From contig RIBL01000021.1 of NCBI GenBank assembly GCA_003762875.1, positions 1 to 54,557 of the forward strand: a stretch of 54,557 nt of DNA. The letters run 5' to 3'. The translations under genes were made by a program, and so were the position numbers. A model generated the notes under the pieces. It saw only the letters and a program-made list of their open reading frames with translations. It was not told the DNA's origin and searched no databases. The stretch is from Muribaculaceae bacterium Isolate-110 (HZI). GTDB lineage: Bacteria > Bacteroidota > Bacteroidia > Bacteroidales > Muribaculaceae. Of the stretch, positions 27,150 to 35,510 are shown in pieces. Every line of letters starts with the position of its first letter. The first letter of the stretch is position 1.

Positions 27150-27734
27150 ATGAGCACCAAGAAAAAATCCATCAAGGGCACCAAGACTGAAGCCAATCTT
27201 GTGGCTGCCTATATGAGTGAGTCGGCCGCCTATTCGCGCTACACTTACTATGCCTCACAGGCCGAGAAGGAAAAATATTTTCCCATCGCGGAAGTGTTTA
27301 CCGAGACTGCGGCCAACGAGTTGCGTCACGGCAAGGTATTCTTCAAGTTTCTTGAAGGCGGCTCGGTGGGCTGCAAGCTCAATGTCGACGCCGGCGTGAT
27401 AGGCGACACCGCTTCCAATCTTGCCACCGCCGCTCATGAGGAGATGGTGGAGGGCGTAGAGCAGTATCGCAACGCCGCCAAGGTGGCCGAGAAGGAGGGT
27501 TTCGCTGAAATAGCCGAGCACTTCAACGCCATTGCCGACATCGAGGAGCATCACCGCCAGCGTTTCGAGGCCTATCTCAAGCAGGTCAAGGAGGGCACCG
27601 TGTGGAAGCGTGACGAGCCCATCAAGTGGCAGTGTATGGTGTGTGGCTACATCTATGAAGGCACCGAGCCTCCAATGGAATGTCCCGCCTGTGACCATCC
27701 CCAGTGTCACTACAAGGCAATGGATATGGAATAA
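27150..27734 (+). CDS. rbr: Rubrerythrin
   Basis: A 194-residue non-haem iron protein that reduces hydrogen peroxide in anaerobes. The N-terminal four-helix ferritin-like domain carries the diiron ligands (E-x-x-H patterns, for example E57-x-x-H60 and E132-E-H-H). The C-terminal rubredoxin domain has C162-x-x-C165 and C178-x-x-C181, which bind the electron-transfer iron. Length and domain order are standard. It lies 56 nt after the barrel gene with no clear separate promoter. The cytoplasmic location fits an oxygen-defence role in a gut anaerobe. Confidence 0.96.
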   Translation: MSTKKKSIKGTKTEANLVAAYMSESAAYSRYTYYASQAEKEKYFPIAEVFTETAANELRHGKVFFKFLEGGSVGCKLNVDAGVIGDTASNLATAAHEEMVEGVEQYRNAAKVAEKEGFAEIAEHFNAIADIEEHHRQRFEAYLKQVKEGTVWKRDEPIKWQCMVCGYIYEGTEPPMECPACDHPQCHYKAMDME

Positions 27735-27772
27735 ACACGATAACTCTTAGGATACAAAAGTCCTGAAAGATA

Positions 27773-27846
27773 CAAAAGAAACAAAAGTTTTCAATCTTTA
27801 TGTAAAGCAATTGCATTACAAGGATTGAAAACTTTTGTTTCTTTTG
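27773..27846. repeat. ACAAAAG-type repeat as a perfect 24-bp-arm palindrome, copy C
   Basis: Arms at 27773-27796 and 27823-27846 are perfectly complementary. The 26-nt loop itself contains a near-palindrome around GCAATTGC. It lies just after the rubrerythrin stop, between convergent genes, and may end transcription in both directions. An extra GATACAAAAG half-unit precedes it at 27751-27760. Confidence 0.8.
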
Positions 27847-28294
27847 AGGCTTCTGAATGCCTATTGATACTAAGGTTAAAGATGTACAAAAGCGTGGGCA
27901 ATGTTTACTGGATATTCAGTTCTGGGCATCGCCAAACGCCTTCGTAGAAATATACAGTCCACCCCCCACGCCATGCCGATATATATTACCGACCCCGTGC
28001 TGTGAGAGGGGGTGGATACATAAAGCACGCATGGAACGTTTTCGACTGCTATATCCTTCTACTAAGATTTGGCGATTTCAGAACTAAGGATTAAGCAAAA
28101 ACACTCTCATTTACAAAATGATGTCCGACTCTTCAGACATTGCACAAATTTAGTCAAATTAAACAAATCTGACAAACTTTGGATAAAAATATTAAGAGAA
28201 TATAAAGGGCCAAGCCGAAGTTACGGTGCATCACAGATTAATACCCACCCCAATTCTGCCTGACATACGCATCCGCATGCATCCCTCTTTATAT

Positions 28295-28440
28295 CCCGCA
28301 AGGGCGTCCGCAGGACGCAGATTTGGTCGTAACCGGGTTCACCGAAGCGCAGCGGAGGTGTGCCCGGAGTGGCACGATATAAAGAAATGATGTCCGACAG
28401 GACATCGGTTATCGTGAGAGGGGGGCTGTATCAGCTATCA
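28295..28440 (+). repeat. Left copy of the island's inverted repeat
   Basis: About 140 nt that match the reverse complement of 32611-32752 with few differences. It contains four internal hairpins: GCGTCC/GGACGC, an 11-bp stem at 28333-28343 with 28357-28367, a GCGCAGCG-centred loop, and GATGTCC/GGACATC. The two copies face each other around the unknown operon. Confidence 0.8.
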
Positions 28441-28452
28441 CGCCCGATAATC

Positions 28453-28866
28453 GAGGGTGTTGCAGAACTTATGATTTAATCAGTTGTGACAAGGAAAGGC
28501 CCGTAGGGCCTGTGCGAACTTAGGCCATGGCAAGCACCCGCGTAAGCGGTGCGCTGCCATGGTACAGAACAATTATCCACAGCATGTGCCGCGTAGCGGT
28601 ACAACAATACAAGCGTATCAAAACGTTAAGTCGCAGTGAATTACCATCATGATATTTTGTAGCACCGCTACGCGGCGCACCGTTTTATATCTGTCTTTAT
28701 ACCATGGCAGCGCACCGCTTGCGCGGATGCTTGCCATGGCCTAAGTTCGCACAGGCCCTACGGGCCTTTCCTTGCTACAACAGTCTGCAAATTATCTGAT
28801 TTCAGGAGTTTTGCAACACCCTCTTTCCTTGTCACAACTGATTAAATCATAAGTTTTGCGATACCC
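28453..28866. repeat. Nested palindrome with 75-bp arms
   Basis: Arms 28490-28564 and 28700-28774 are complementary with only about three mismatches. Inside, GCCGCGTAGCGGT (28589-28600) and its inverted partner (28661-28676) make a second level. Outside, a block starting GAGGGTGTTGCAGAAC at 28453 is repeated inverted at about 28821-28866, and a variant of it appears again at 28776-28823, so the right side has one extra unit. Confidence 0.8.
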
Positions 28867-28922
28867 TCCTCTTGTCGCTCCATTTAATACTCAGACAGAT
28901 GCATCGTCATTTCGGCTTGGTT

Positions 28923-29792
28923 TCAGATTACTTGTCTGCCAACGATGTCTATTTTTATAATCTTATTTGTGGAGCCGTCGACTTCCATGTGCAGTATGTC
29001 GGTCACGTTATCATCGTTGGGGTTAGGCTTGAACTTTACCTCGAATGAATACTTTTCCAACGGAAGTCCTGTAAAGCCGTCCTGAGGTTCTATCTGAATT
29101 GTCTTATAGGCGTGCCGAAAGTCGGTATCATCCAAAACAATCGGGAAAGTCGCTGCTGACAATTCTTCGGCAAGCTCTTTGGTGCAATACTGCCCATACA
29201 GTCTTTTCAAGTCTGCCGATGACGCGCCTACGGCTCTTTCGTTTAGATACAGAGCCATGAAGTCAGCCACTACATAAAAGCCATCAACGCCCATATATAC
29301 ATCAATGACAATGATATTTGATGTACCGTCGGGCAGAATTTGATACAGCATATCCCAGCCATCGTCAGAGTCAGGAATAAAGCAGCCAAATGATAAGTAA
29401 ATAGCCGAATCTGATACCCAAAAAACTTCGCCACCACACTGCATGATGTATTCACCTTCGTTGCCGACCACATCTTTAGTGCGTATTTCCTTGTCGGAGT
29501 ACACGATATTTCGGTCATACGACAGGGTAAGAAATACGGATGAATCTCTTACAGCCCAATCGTGTCGTCCAACAATTACATCATTGGAGTCTTTTAGTGC
29601 TTTTATAGCCCAATGTCCGATAACGGTATCTTCGACAACTCTGCCTCTGACAAACTGAGGAACCGTTGCAGTTACGGTGTCCTCTGCCGTTTGCCGTGGC
29701 GCGACACTTTCGGATTTACGACTTCCGCCACATCCAACGACAACGACAGACAGAAAGGATGCAAGAAAAGTTACACGAATTAGATTTTTCAT
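28923..29792 (-). CDS. Lipoprotein of unknown function (last gene of island operon)
   Basis: A 289-residue lipoprotein. I start at 29792, the methionine that begins the signal peptide, with lipidated C21 in V-V-G-C. The N-terminal half (about 50-165) is beta-rich and includes a C-F-I-P-D-S-D-D-G segment that recalls DUF4738-type lipoproteins; the C-terminal half with F-Y-V-V-A-D-F-M-A-L-Y and a C-T-K-E-L-A-E-E-L segment recalls DUF3828. Both resemblances are from memory and weak. It starts 4 nt after the stop of the preceding gene and its base composition is clearly more AT-rich than the core genes. Confidence 0.75.
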   Translation of the reverse strand: MKNLIRVTFLASFLSVVVVGCGGSRKSESVAPRQTAEDTVTATVPQFVRGRVVEDTVIGHWAIKALKDSNDVIVGRHDWAVRDSSVFLTLSYDRNIVYSDKEIRTKDVVGNEGEYIMQCGGEVFWVSDSAIYLSFGCFIPDSDDGWDMLYQILPDGTSNIIVIDVYMGVDGFYVVADFMALYLNERAVGASSADLKRLYGQYCTKELAEELSAATFPIVLDDTDFRHAYKTIQIEPQDGFTGLPLEKYSFEVKFKPNPNDDNVTDILHMEVDGSTNKIIKIDIVGRQVI

Positions 29793-29796
29793 AATA

Positions 29797-30861
29797 TCAA
29801 TCATTTGAAATCCACAGTTCAGTCATTTCCTTATAATATGCCTGCATTGCCGGATTGTCAAGCCGGGCGATGGCTTCGTCTATGATTTTTCGGGATTGTG
29901 GAGTATATGTATAATAGAATCCAAGCGGTCTTGTCAAGATCATTGATTTGTAGTCACGATTATTGTAAACCCACTTCAAGACCTTTTCAGGCTGTGGCAA
30001 GAATACAAATTTGAAAAAATGATAATCGAATGATTCGGAGGGGGCCGCATCAACCTTTCCCAAATCGTCCCATCGGTCAAGCACTTTTTTATCTGAATAA
30101 GGATAGCGGGTCAGTGAGAGTATGTCATTCATTAGTTTCCATTCCTTCTTACTGTCTGAACCATGACATAATCTGAATGTTCCATCTTCATATCCGTCTT
30201 CCATAGTTATGTCAATTTTACCGTCCTGCTCAATATTACAAGTCATTGATGCCATTTGAGAGTAGGTGGTCGTGTCCTTGTCGGTATTGACGTTATGTTC
30301 TATTTCTTTGTATTCATGGTTATGTGTAAATTCATGGTCTCCGATAAAATATACTAAAGTATGATTGACGGAGACTAACTCTGTAGAGTCCGTCAGATTA
30401 TAAGCTAATTCCGACTTATCCCAATCGTAACCTGCGAACATTGCGTCAATCAGATGCCCGTCTGTATCGTATGTAGCGAGATACACGTCTTCGGCGTCGC
30501 TGAAAAGATACTTATATTGGCATAGGATTACGTTGTCGTTTATTTGGCGGACAGATACAAGATATGCCGATGCGGTATCCGACGGGGTAAAATCAGTAGT
30601 GATTACGCCTCTTAGCAATGAACACTGTTCAGGGGTGGTAAGGAGAAAATCACGGTCAGAAGGAGCCGGCAAAGAATCATCTTTAGCTATAAGCGATTCA
30701 TATTCTATGCCGAGCGTTCTTAGGAACTCAAAAGACCTGTTGCCATCTATCGCTGCAATCGAGTCGTGACGGCTATCACTCGATGCCGACGATGAGCCTT
30801 TGCCCTTACATGAGACGAATAAGGTCAATATAGCTGTAATTATCAAAAGTATATGTTTCAT
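29797..30861 (-). CDS. Lipoprotein of unknown function
   Basis: A 354-residue lipoprotein with signal peptide and lipidated C18 (F-V-S-C). A Ser/Asp-rich linker (about 20-40) should extend it from the membrane. The remainder is a mixed beta and helical domain with D-A-E-D-V-Y-L-A-T-Y-D and N-H-T-L-V-Y-F-I-G-D-H segments, then a W-K-L-M-N-D-I-L-S and K-F-V-F-L-P-Q-P-E-K region near 240-300. I do not recognise a family. It starts 2 nt after the previous gene ends. Confidence 0.75.
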   Translation of the reverse strand: MKHILLIITAILTLFVSCKGKGSSSASSDSRHDSIAAIDGNRSFEFLRTLGIEYESLIAKDDSLPAPSDRDFLLTTPEQCSLLRGVITTDFTPSDTASAYLVSVRQINDNVILCQYKYLFSDAEDVYLATYDTDGHLIDAMFAGYDWDKSELAYNLTDSTELVSVNHTLVYFIGDHEFTHNHEYKEIEHNVNTDKDTTTYSQMASMTCNIEQDGKIDITMEDGYEDGTFRLCHGSDSKKEWKLMNDILSLTRYPYSDKKVLDRWDDLGKVDAAPSESFDYHFFKFVFLPQPEKVLKWVYNNRDYKSMILTRPLGFYYTYTPQSRKIIDEAIARLDNPAMQAYYKEMTELWISND

Positions 30862-30863
30862 GG

Positions 30864-31616
30864 CTATTGTTTTATCGGAGCCGGTCTAACAGCTTCGTTT
30901 GGCATTACGTTTTCAAGCATATCCCTGACTGTCTGCTGAACTTTGATTTTTAGATATACCGATTCTTGACGGTTATGGTCGATGGTTTTCAGATACAACA
31001 TATTGTTGTCATGCCAGAAAATAGAGCGAAGCCCGGATTCATCGACCTGACAATAAGGTCCTTCACCACTGTATTGAAGACTCTTGTAAGACTCAAATTC
31101 ATATATGAAGTTTCCTTTGCGACGAAAGAATCTCAAATCTAAAGGCCAGTCGCAATCATAACCGACCTGCGACACATAAATCCCATTGGTGTTTACCGCC
31201 GTGGGACAGGCCGCACTACAGATATATTTACCATTCTCAGAGTCAAACCACCATATTGCATCGTCATGCGGCGATTCAGGGATAATGAAACCATATAAAT
31301 TCAGTTCAGGCAGAAATTTTAGCCATCGCTTGTTAATACCAAAATCCGGATTATTATAAATATCATATATTTCTTGTTGCCAAGCAGAATCAAGGCGTTC
31401 AAATTTAGTTTGTGACTCCTTCAATACCATAGAGACTATATCATTGTCGGCAATGGAATCGGCCGAAATGACATTATAGCGCGAACACTCTCTTTCGGCT
31501 TTAATATATTCCGTTTCGCTTATTTTCTCTACAGAAAAAACCGTTTGTGCGGACGCAACAGCAGTATACGCCATCACTATCAAGGTTATCCAAAATATTC
31601 GATAGACCGATTTCAT
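30864..31616 (-). CDS. Secreted protein of unknown function
   Basis: A 250-residue protein with a signal peptide (M-K-S-V-Y-R-I-F...A-S-A-Q) cleaved after about residue 24. The mature part has a W-R-K-like W-L-K-F-L-P-E-L-N-L-Y-G-F motif, an A-I-W-W-F-D segment, and a C-S-A-A-C pair plus C-D-W at about 132-153 that could form disulfides. Repeated Y-x-F and D-N-N-M-L-Y-L-K strands suggest a beta-rich fold. No family recognised. It overlaps the upstream membrane-protein gene by 4 nt (ATGA), so the two are translationally coupled. Confidence 0.75.
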   Translation of the reverse strand: MKSVYRIFWITLIVMAYTAVASAQTVFSVEKISETEYIKAERECSRYNVISADSIADNDIVSMVLKESQTKFERLDSAWQQEIYDIYNNPDFGINKRWLKFLPELNLYGFIIPESPHDDAIWWFDSENGKYICSAACPTAVNTNGIYVSQVGYDCDWPLDLRFFRRKGNFIYEFESYKSLQYSGEGPYCQVDESGLRSIFWHDNNMLYLKTIDHNRQESVYLKIKVQQTVRDMLENVMPNEAVRPAPIKQ

Positions 31617-32053
31617 ATCACTTTTCTATAAAAATGTGAATTTATAAACATCTGAATCAAGTAAACCAATAAGAAAACCAATACCACATCGAAAATCGCG
31701 ATGAAGTAAATCTCTCCTTCTCCATTAAATAGATACAGTGAAATAAAATATGGTATAAAATTTAAGGGATTCTCAGTATGGAACATCACATACAGCAAGA
31801 TAGGGTATAAAAAGAGAGTTAACGAAGAATATATCTTATTAGCAATAGGACGAGTTTTGATAGCCTTATAATAAAATATAAGTATTATTATCGCAAAAAT
31901 AATACGACCTTTGAAATAGGAAATATGAAGAATATTATTAGATATATCATCAATACCCGCATCCGGTAGTATAGGGGATAGAAATAGCATCAATAAAAAT
32001 GACACGACCATTAAATATGGTATATGTTTGAGTATAAAGGAGCTGTTGTTCAT
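31613..32053 (-). CDS. Small inner-membrane protein with four predicted helices
   Basis: A 146-residue hydrophobic protein. Hydrophobic segments lie at about 11-30, 50-66, 76-94 and 118-138, separated by short loops. It has no signal peptide separate from the first helix and no motif that I can link to a family. It lies 28 nt after the preceding small membrane-protein gene and overlaps the next gene, so it is part of one operon. Confidence 0.7.
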   Translation of the reverse strand: MNNSSFILKHIPYLMVVSFLLMLFLSPILPDAGIDDISNNILHISYFKGRIIFAIIILIFYYKAIKTRPIANKIYSSLTLFLYPILLYVMFHTENPLNFIPYFISLYLFNGEGEIYFIAIFDVVLVFLLVYLIQMFINSHFYRKVI

Positions 32054-32081
32054 AATCAGGAGAATTTCAGATTTCTACTTA

Positions 32082-32363
32082 TCATTTGTTGACTATTAAA
32101 ATCAGAATAACTGCAAAAACAAGGACGCCGAGAAAACCGTTGGCAAGGTTGTTGTCGGCATGGTCTATGTCGCTGAAATCGTCCGAACCATAGCGGATGT
32201 GCTTATATGATACTTTCCTTCCTCGCCGGATCAGTCGCAGCCATCCATACCGAAGTCCGGCTCCTATATGTAGTATAATCCAGCTAAGCCAATAATATGA
32301 ACCGGTAATCAGGATAGCCACTAATGCTATAATTTTGACTATGAAAAAGACTCTATCTTTCAT
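32082..32363 (-). CDS. Small membrane protein with two predicted helices
   Basis: A 93-residue protein, with hydrophobic segments at about 5-30 and 74-91 and a basic/acidic middle (R-R-G-R-K-V-S-Y and S-D-D-F-S-D-I-D-H-A-D). I start at 32363 because AAAGGAGG lies 6-7 nt upstream, a clear Shine-Dalgarno site that is unusual in Bacteroidota; ATG 32381 would add six residues. Unrecognised family. It is the first convincing gene of the leftward island operon. Confidence 0.65.
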   Translation of the reverse strand: MKDRVFFIVKIIALVAILITGSYYWLSWIILHIGAGLRYGWLRLIRRGRKVSYKHIRYGSDDFSDIDHADNNLANGFLGVLVFAVILILIVNK

Positions 32364-32487
32364 CGCGTGCCTCCTTTCCATTCAAAATAAAATAGGGACA
32401 TAGTACAGACAAGCGACTCTGCGCCCACAAGTTGCCGGAGAGCGCGAAACCAACACACATAATCATTATATTGAAGAAAGTCACCAT
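32353..32487 (-). CDS. Candidate 44-residue leader or signal-like peptide
   Basis: An ATG at 32487 opens a frame encoding a hydrophobic, signal-peptide-like start (M-V-T-F-F-N-I-M-I-M-C-V-G-F-A-L-S) ending in a charged tail. It overlaps the start of the next gene and could couple its translation. The start codon lies only 3 nt after the -7 box, so the real start may be M8 at 32466. It could be a chance frame. Confidence 0.25.
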   Translation of the reverse strand: MVTFFNIMIMCVGFALSGNLWAQSRLSVLCPYFILNGKEARDER

Positions 32488-32490
32488 ACG

Positions 32491-32498
32491 CAAAGTTA
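32491..32498 (-). promoter_or_regulatory. -7 box of the island operon
   Basis: TAACTTTG on the minus strand, inside the right island repeat boundary (the repeat begins at 32611). No TTTG box at the expected distance, so the promoter may need an activator. Confidence 0.45.
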
Positions 32499-32610
32499 CA
32501 ATAAAATTTTTGTAACTCGGTGATAATCGGATAAAAAAAGGGTATGAACCGAATGAGCCGAATGTCGGTGCATATGTCATAGGATTAAATGGAGCGATAG
32601 GAGAGGGTGC

Positions 32611-32752
32611 GATAGCTATAAGCCCCCTCTCACGATAACCGATGTCCTGTCGGACATCTTTTTTTATTACATGCCACTCCTGGCACACCTCCGCTGCGCT
32701 TCGGTGTACCAGGTTACTATCTAATCTGCGTCCTGCGGACGCCCGTGCGGGA
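32611..32752 (-). repeat. Right copy of the island's inverted repeat
   Basis: Reverse complement matches 28295-28440. The 11-bp stem is at 32679-32689 with 32703-32713. Compared with the left copy one stem pair is changed from G-C to T-A, and a T-T mismatch is changed to A-T, so the stem is preserved. Confidence 0.8.
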
Positions 32753-32846
32753 TGCTAGGGATGGCTGTGGGGTGGCGGACGCCCGTGCGGGATGAGGTGT
32801 GGCATGCGAGGGATGGCTGTGTGGTGGTGGATGCCCGTGCGGGAGT
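32735..32846 (+). repeat. Imperfect tandem repeat
   Basis: Three units beginning GCGGACGCCCGTGCGGGATG (the third degenerate) separated by AGGGATGGCTGTG-type spacers. It extends the end of the right island repeat. A minus-strand frame across it (32717-33142) is a low-complexity artefact. Confidence 0.6.
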
Positions 32847-32867
32847 GACTGATTTATGTACTGAAAT

Positions 32868-32912
32868 AAAAACTTTTGTTTCTTATTGAGCTTATGAAAC
32901 TTTTGTATCTTC
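32868..32912 (+). repeat. ACAAAAG-type dispersed repeat, copy D
   Basis: AACTTTTGTTTCTTATTGAGCTTATGAAACTTTTGTATCT-type element upstream of the biotin operon. Its reverse complement is almost identical to copy B at metG. Confidence 0.75.
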
Positions 32913-33013
32913 TCGAGAATGTAATCTATTCCGGTGTTGTGGATGTGGGGCCGGAGTGAGAGATGAGTGGGATTCTGCGAAGGGGAAAGGGTCGTGTTTT
33001 CGGAAATAATGCT

Positions 33014-33056
33014 TACATTTGCATATGATTTGAATATGATAGACCGTTCATCATAT
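33014..33056 (+). promoter_or_regulatory. Promoter box and possible operator of the biotin operon
   Basis: TACATTTG at 33014-33021 is a -7 box 40 nt before the start codon. Three ATATGAT units overlap the start of transcription: direct copies at 33023-33029 and 33034-33040, and an inverted copy ATCATAT at 33050-33056, 9 nt from the second. Such an arrangement could bind a biotin-responsive repressor, but that is inference. Confidence 0.4.
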
Positions 33057-33060
33057 CGCA

Positions 33061-34362
33061 ATGGAAAATACTGACACAAACATACAGGCCGGAGCGGTGC
33101 ATGACGCGTTTGACCGCGAGCATCTCTGGCATCCCTATACATCGACCATCGACCCTCTGCCCACGTATAAGGTGACCGAGTGTCACGGGGTGAGGCTACG
33201 GCTGGCCGACGGCCGCGAGCTTATCGACGGCATGTCGTCGTGGTGGTGTGTGATACACGGCTACAATCATCCGCGCATCAACCGTGCGGCCATGGAGCAG
33301 ATGGAGCGCATGAGCCATGTGATGTTTGGCGGACTGACCCATGAGCCGGCCATAGAGCTTGGCCGTATGCTCCTGGAGGTGGCTCCGCCGTCAATGCACA
33401 ATATATTTTATGCCGACTCGGGTTCGGTGGCTGTCGAGGTGGCCATGAAAATGGCTGTGCAGGCCGCAGTATCGCGCAGCGGCGACCATAGGAAAACCAA
33501 TTTCGTGACCATACGGAGCGGTTATCACGGCGACACGTGGAATGCCATGAGTGTCTGCGACCCCGTCACCGGCATGCACGGAGCTTTCGGTACGGCTCTG
33601 CCCGTGCGGTATTTCGCTCCGGCTCCGACGGTGACTCCCGACATGGAGTGGGCTCCGGCCGACATCGCTCCGCTCGAGGCTATCATTGAGGCCCGTCATG
33701 ACGAACTGGCGGCCCTCATACTTGAGCCTATAGTGCAGGGAGCCGGAGGCATGCGCTTTTATCACCCGCAATATCTGCGCGAGGCCCGGCGGCTGTGTGA
33801 CCGCTACGGGCTTTATCTGATATTTGACGAGATAGCCACCGGATTCTGGCGCACCGGGCGCATGTTTGCCTGGGAGCACGCCGGGGTGGAGCCCGACATC
33901 ATGTGTATAGGCAAAGGTCTCACGGCCGGCTATCTGACCATGAGTGCGGTGCTGACCACCGCCGAGGTGGCCGACACCATATCGCGCGGCGAGGCCGGGG
34001 TGATGATGCACGGCCCGACATTTATGGCCAATCCGCTCGCCTGCGCCATAGCCATAGAGTCGTTGCGCATGCTCCGCGAGCAGGACATGGCTTCGAGGCT
34101 GAAACATCTTGATAGCGAGCTGAGACGTCACCTTGAGCCGGCCGCATCGGTGGCCGGCGTGCGTGATGTCAGGGTGCTCGGGTCGATAGGCGTGATAGAG
34201 ATGGAGGAGCCTGTGAATCTGGCCGATTTCCAGCGTGAGTGTGTGGAGCGCGGCATATGGGTACGCCCCTTCGGGCGCAATGTCTATGTGATGCCCCCCT
34301 ACATTATCAGTGACGAAGACCTCAGATATCTCATAGAGCAGACCATAGAGTGTATAAAATGA
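33061..34362 (+). CDS. bioA: Adenosylmethionine-8-amino-7-oxononanoate aminotransferase
   Basis: A 433-residue class III PLP aminotransferase that makes 7,8-diaminopelargonate from 7-keto-8-aminopelargonate using S-adenosylmethionine. Visible features are the N-terminal H-L-W-H-P-Y-T-S segment typical of Bio[11 protein letters not shown], the Y-H-G-D-T-W motif, D-E-I-A-T-G-F-W-R and the PLP lysine K285 in C-I-G-K-G-L. Length fits the family. It is the first gene of the bioA-bioF-bioGC-bioD operon and overlaps bioF by 4 nt. Confidence 0.96.
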   Translation: MENTDTNIQAGAVHDAFDREHLWHPYTSTIDPLPTYKVTECHGVRLRLADGRELIDGMSSWWCVIHGYNHPRINRAAMEQMERMSHVMFGGLTHEPAIELGRMLLEVAPPSMHNIFYADSGSVAVEVAMKMAVQAAVSRSGDHRKTNFVTIRSGYHGDTWNAMSVCDPVTGMHGAFGTALPVRYFAPAPTVTPDMEWAPADIAPLEAIIEARHDELAALILEPIVQGAGGMRFYHPQYLREARRLCDRYGLYLIFDEIATGFWRTGRMFAWEHAGVEPDIMCIGKGLTAGYLTMSAVLTTAEVADTISRGEAGVMMHGPTFMANPLACAIAIESLRMLREQDMASRLKHLDSELRRHLEPAASVAGVRDVRVLGSIGVIEMEEPVNLADFQRECVERGIWVRPFGRNVYVMPPYIISDEDLRYLIEQTIECIK

Positions 34363-35510
34363 GACAGTTTGCCGATATACTTGCCGGACTCGAGCAGAGC
34401 GGCAACCTGCGTTCCATCCCGTCGGGCGTAACACCGCAGGGTGTAATCGACTTGTCGTCAAATGATTATCTGGGTCTGGCGATGCGCCCCGAGCTTCAGG
34501 CCGAGTTTTTCAGCCGGGAGGGCGCGACTGCCATACCGCTCACCTCGTCGGCCTCGCGTCTGCTGGCCTCGCGTCAGGACGAATATGCTTCGCTCGAGGC
34601 GTTGCTGACTGAGCTTTACGGCAGACCGGCCCTGCTGTTCAACAGTGGCTATCATGCCAATACGGGCATGGTGTCGGCTATAGCACAGGGCGCGAAGACA
34701 CTGATTGTGGCCGACAAACTGGTGCACGCGAGCATCATCGACGGTATTACGCTGTCAAAGGCCTCGTTCACACGGTTTCGCCACAACGACCTCGGACACC
34801 TCGACAGGATACTCTCCAAGGAGGCATCGTCATACGCGCAGGTGCTTGTAATCGTCGAGAGCGTCTATTCGATGGACGGCGACCGAGCCGACATAGACCG
34901 GCTCGTGGAAATCAAACGATTGTATCCCAATGTCATGCTCTATGTCGACGAGGCCCATGCCTTCGGCGTTGAGGGCGAACGCGGACTCGGTCTGTGCCGC
35001 AGTGCCGCAGGCTATGACGACATCGACGTCGTTGTCGGGACTTTCGGCAAGGCCTGTGCCTCGATGGGTGCATTCTGCGCCGTGAGCCGCGAACTGCACG
35101 ACTATCTTGTAAACCGGGCCCGCAGCTTCATATTTTCCACCGCTCTGCCGCCTCTCACAGCGGCATGGACACAGTTTATGATTGAAAAATTCACAGGCAT
35201 GGAGGCCGAGCGTGACCATCTACGCGCACTCGGGAGGCAACTTGCCGGACTGTTAACGCCGCTGTCACCGGACTTTGACATCACTCCGAGCCACATACAG
35301 CCCTTTGTGACAGGCGACCCTGTTAAGGCTGTGAGACTGTCGCATGAACTGCTGGACGAAGGGTTTAAGGTGCTCCCCATTCGTGTCCCGACTGTGCCGC
35401 CCGGCACTGACCGTCTGCGCATCAGTCTCAACGCCATGATGACGGCCGAGGACATCGAACGTTTTGGTGCAGCCCTGAGGGCAAAGATCACAGCCTTAGA
35501 AAAGAACTGA
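34359..35510 (+). CDS. bioF: 8-amino-7-oxononanoate synthase
   Basis: A 383-residue alpha-oxoamine synthase that condenses pimeloyl-ACP or -CoA with alanine. I start at ATG 34359, which overlaps the bioA stop as ATGA; an upstream GTG would only add three residues. The substrate/PLP features include S-N-D-Y-L-G-L near the N-terminus, [17 protein letters not shown] and the Schiff-base lysine K231 in T-F-G-K-A. It overlaps the next gene by one base (TGATG). Confidence 0.95.
   Translation: MRQFADILAGLEQSGNLRSIPSGVTPQGVIDLSSNDYLGLAMRPELQAEFFSREGATAIPLTSSASRLLASRQDEYASLEALLTELYGRPALLFNSGYHANTGMVSAIAQGAKTLIVADKLVHASIIDGITLSKASFTRFRHNDLGHLDRILSKEASSYAQVLVIVESVYSMDGDRADIDRLVEIKRLYPNVMLYVDEAHAFGVEGERGLGLCRSAAGYDDIDVVVGTFGKACASMGAFCAVSRELHDYLVNRARSFIFSTALPPLTAAWTQFMIEKFTGMEAERDHLRALGRQLAGLLTPLSPDFDITPSHIQPFVTGDPVKAVRLSHELLDEGFKVLPIRVPTVPPGTDRLRISLNAMMTAEDIERFGAALRAKITALEKN

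Larger units (their letters stand above)
27735..28922. other. Repeat-rich intergenic stretch at the left edge of the island
   Basis: About 1.2 kb without a credible gene. It holds the copy C palindrome, a short GTGAGAGGGGGTGGATAC block at about 28001 that echoes the end of the island repeat, the left island repeat (28295-28440) and the nested palindrome (28453-28866). Two short plus-strand frames at 27857-28263 have no gene-like features and I do not call them. Confidence 0.6.
32488..33060. other. Intergenic stretch at the right edge of the island
   Basis: Holds the island promoter box, the right inverted repeat, the tandem repeat and repeat copy D, followed by the bio operon promoter region. 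No supported CDS. Confidence 0.6.

Noticed and set aside
27857-28263. Two plus-strand frames of 76 and 64 codons after rubrerythrin
   Set aside because: Proline- and cysteine-rich or random composition, no promoter, and they overlap repeat-related sequence.
28295-32752. The island as a known transposon or integrative element
   Set aside because: No transposase, recombinase or target duplication is visible; the repeats could be an independent dispersed family that happens to flank the operon.
32717-33142. 141-codon minus-strand frame
   Set aside because: It reads through tandem repeats and overlaps the bioA start; the product is low-complexity His/Pro/Ser.
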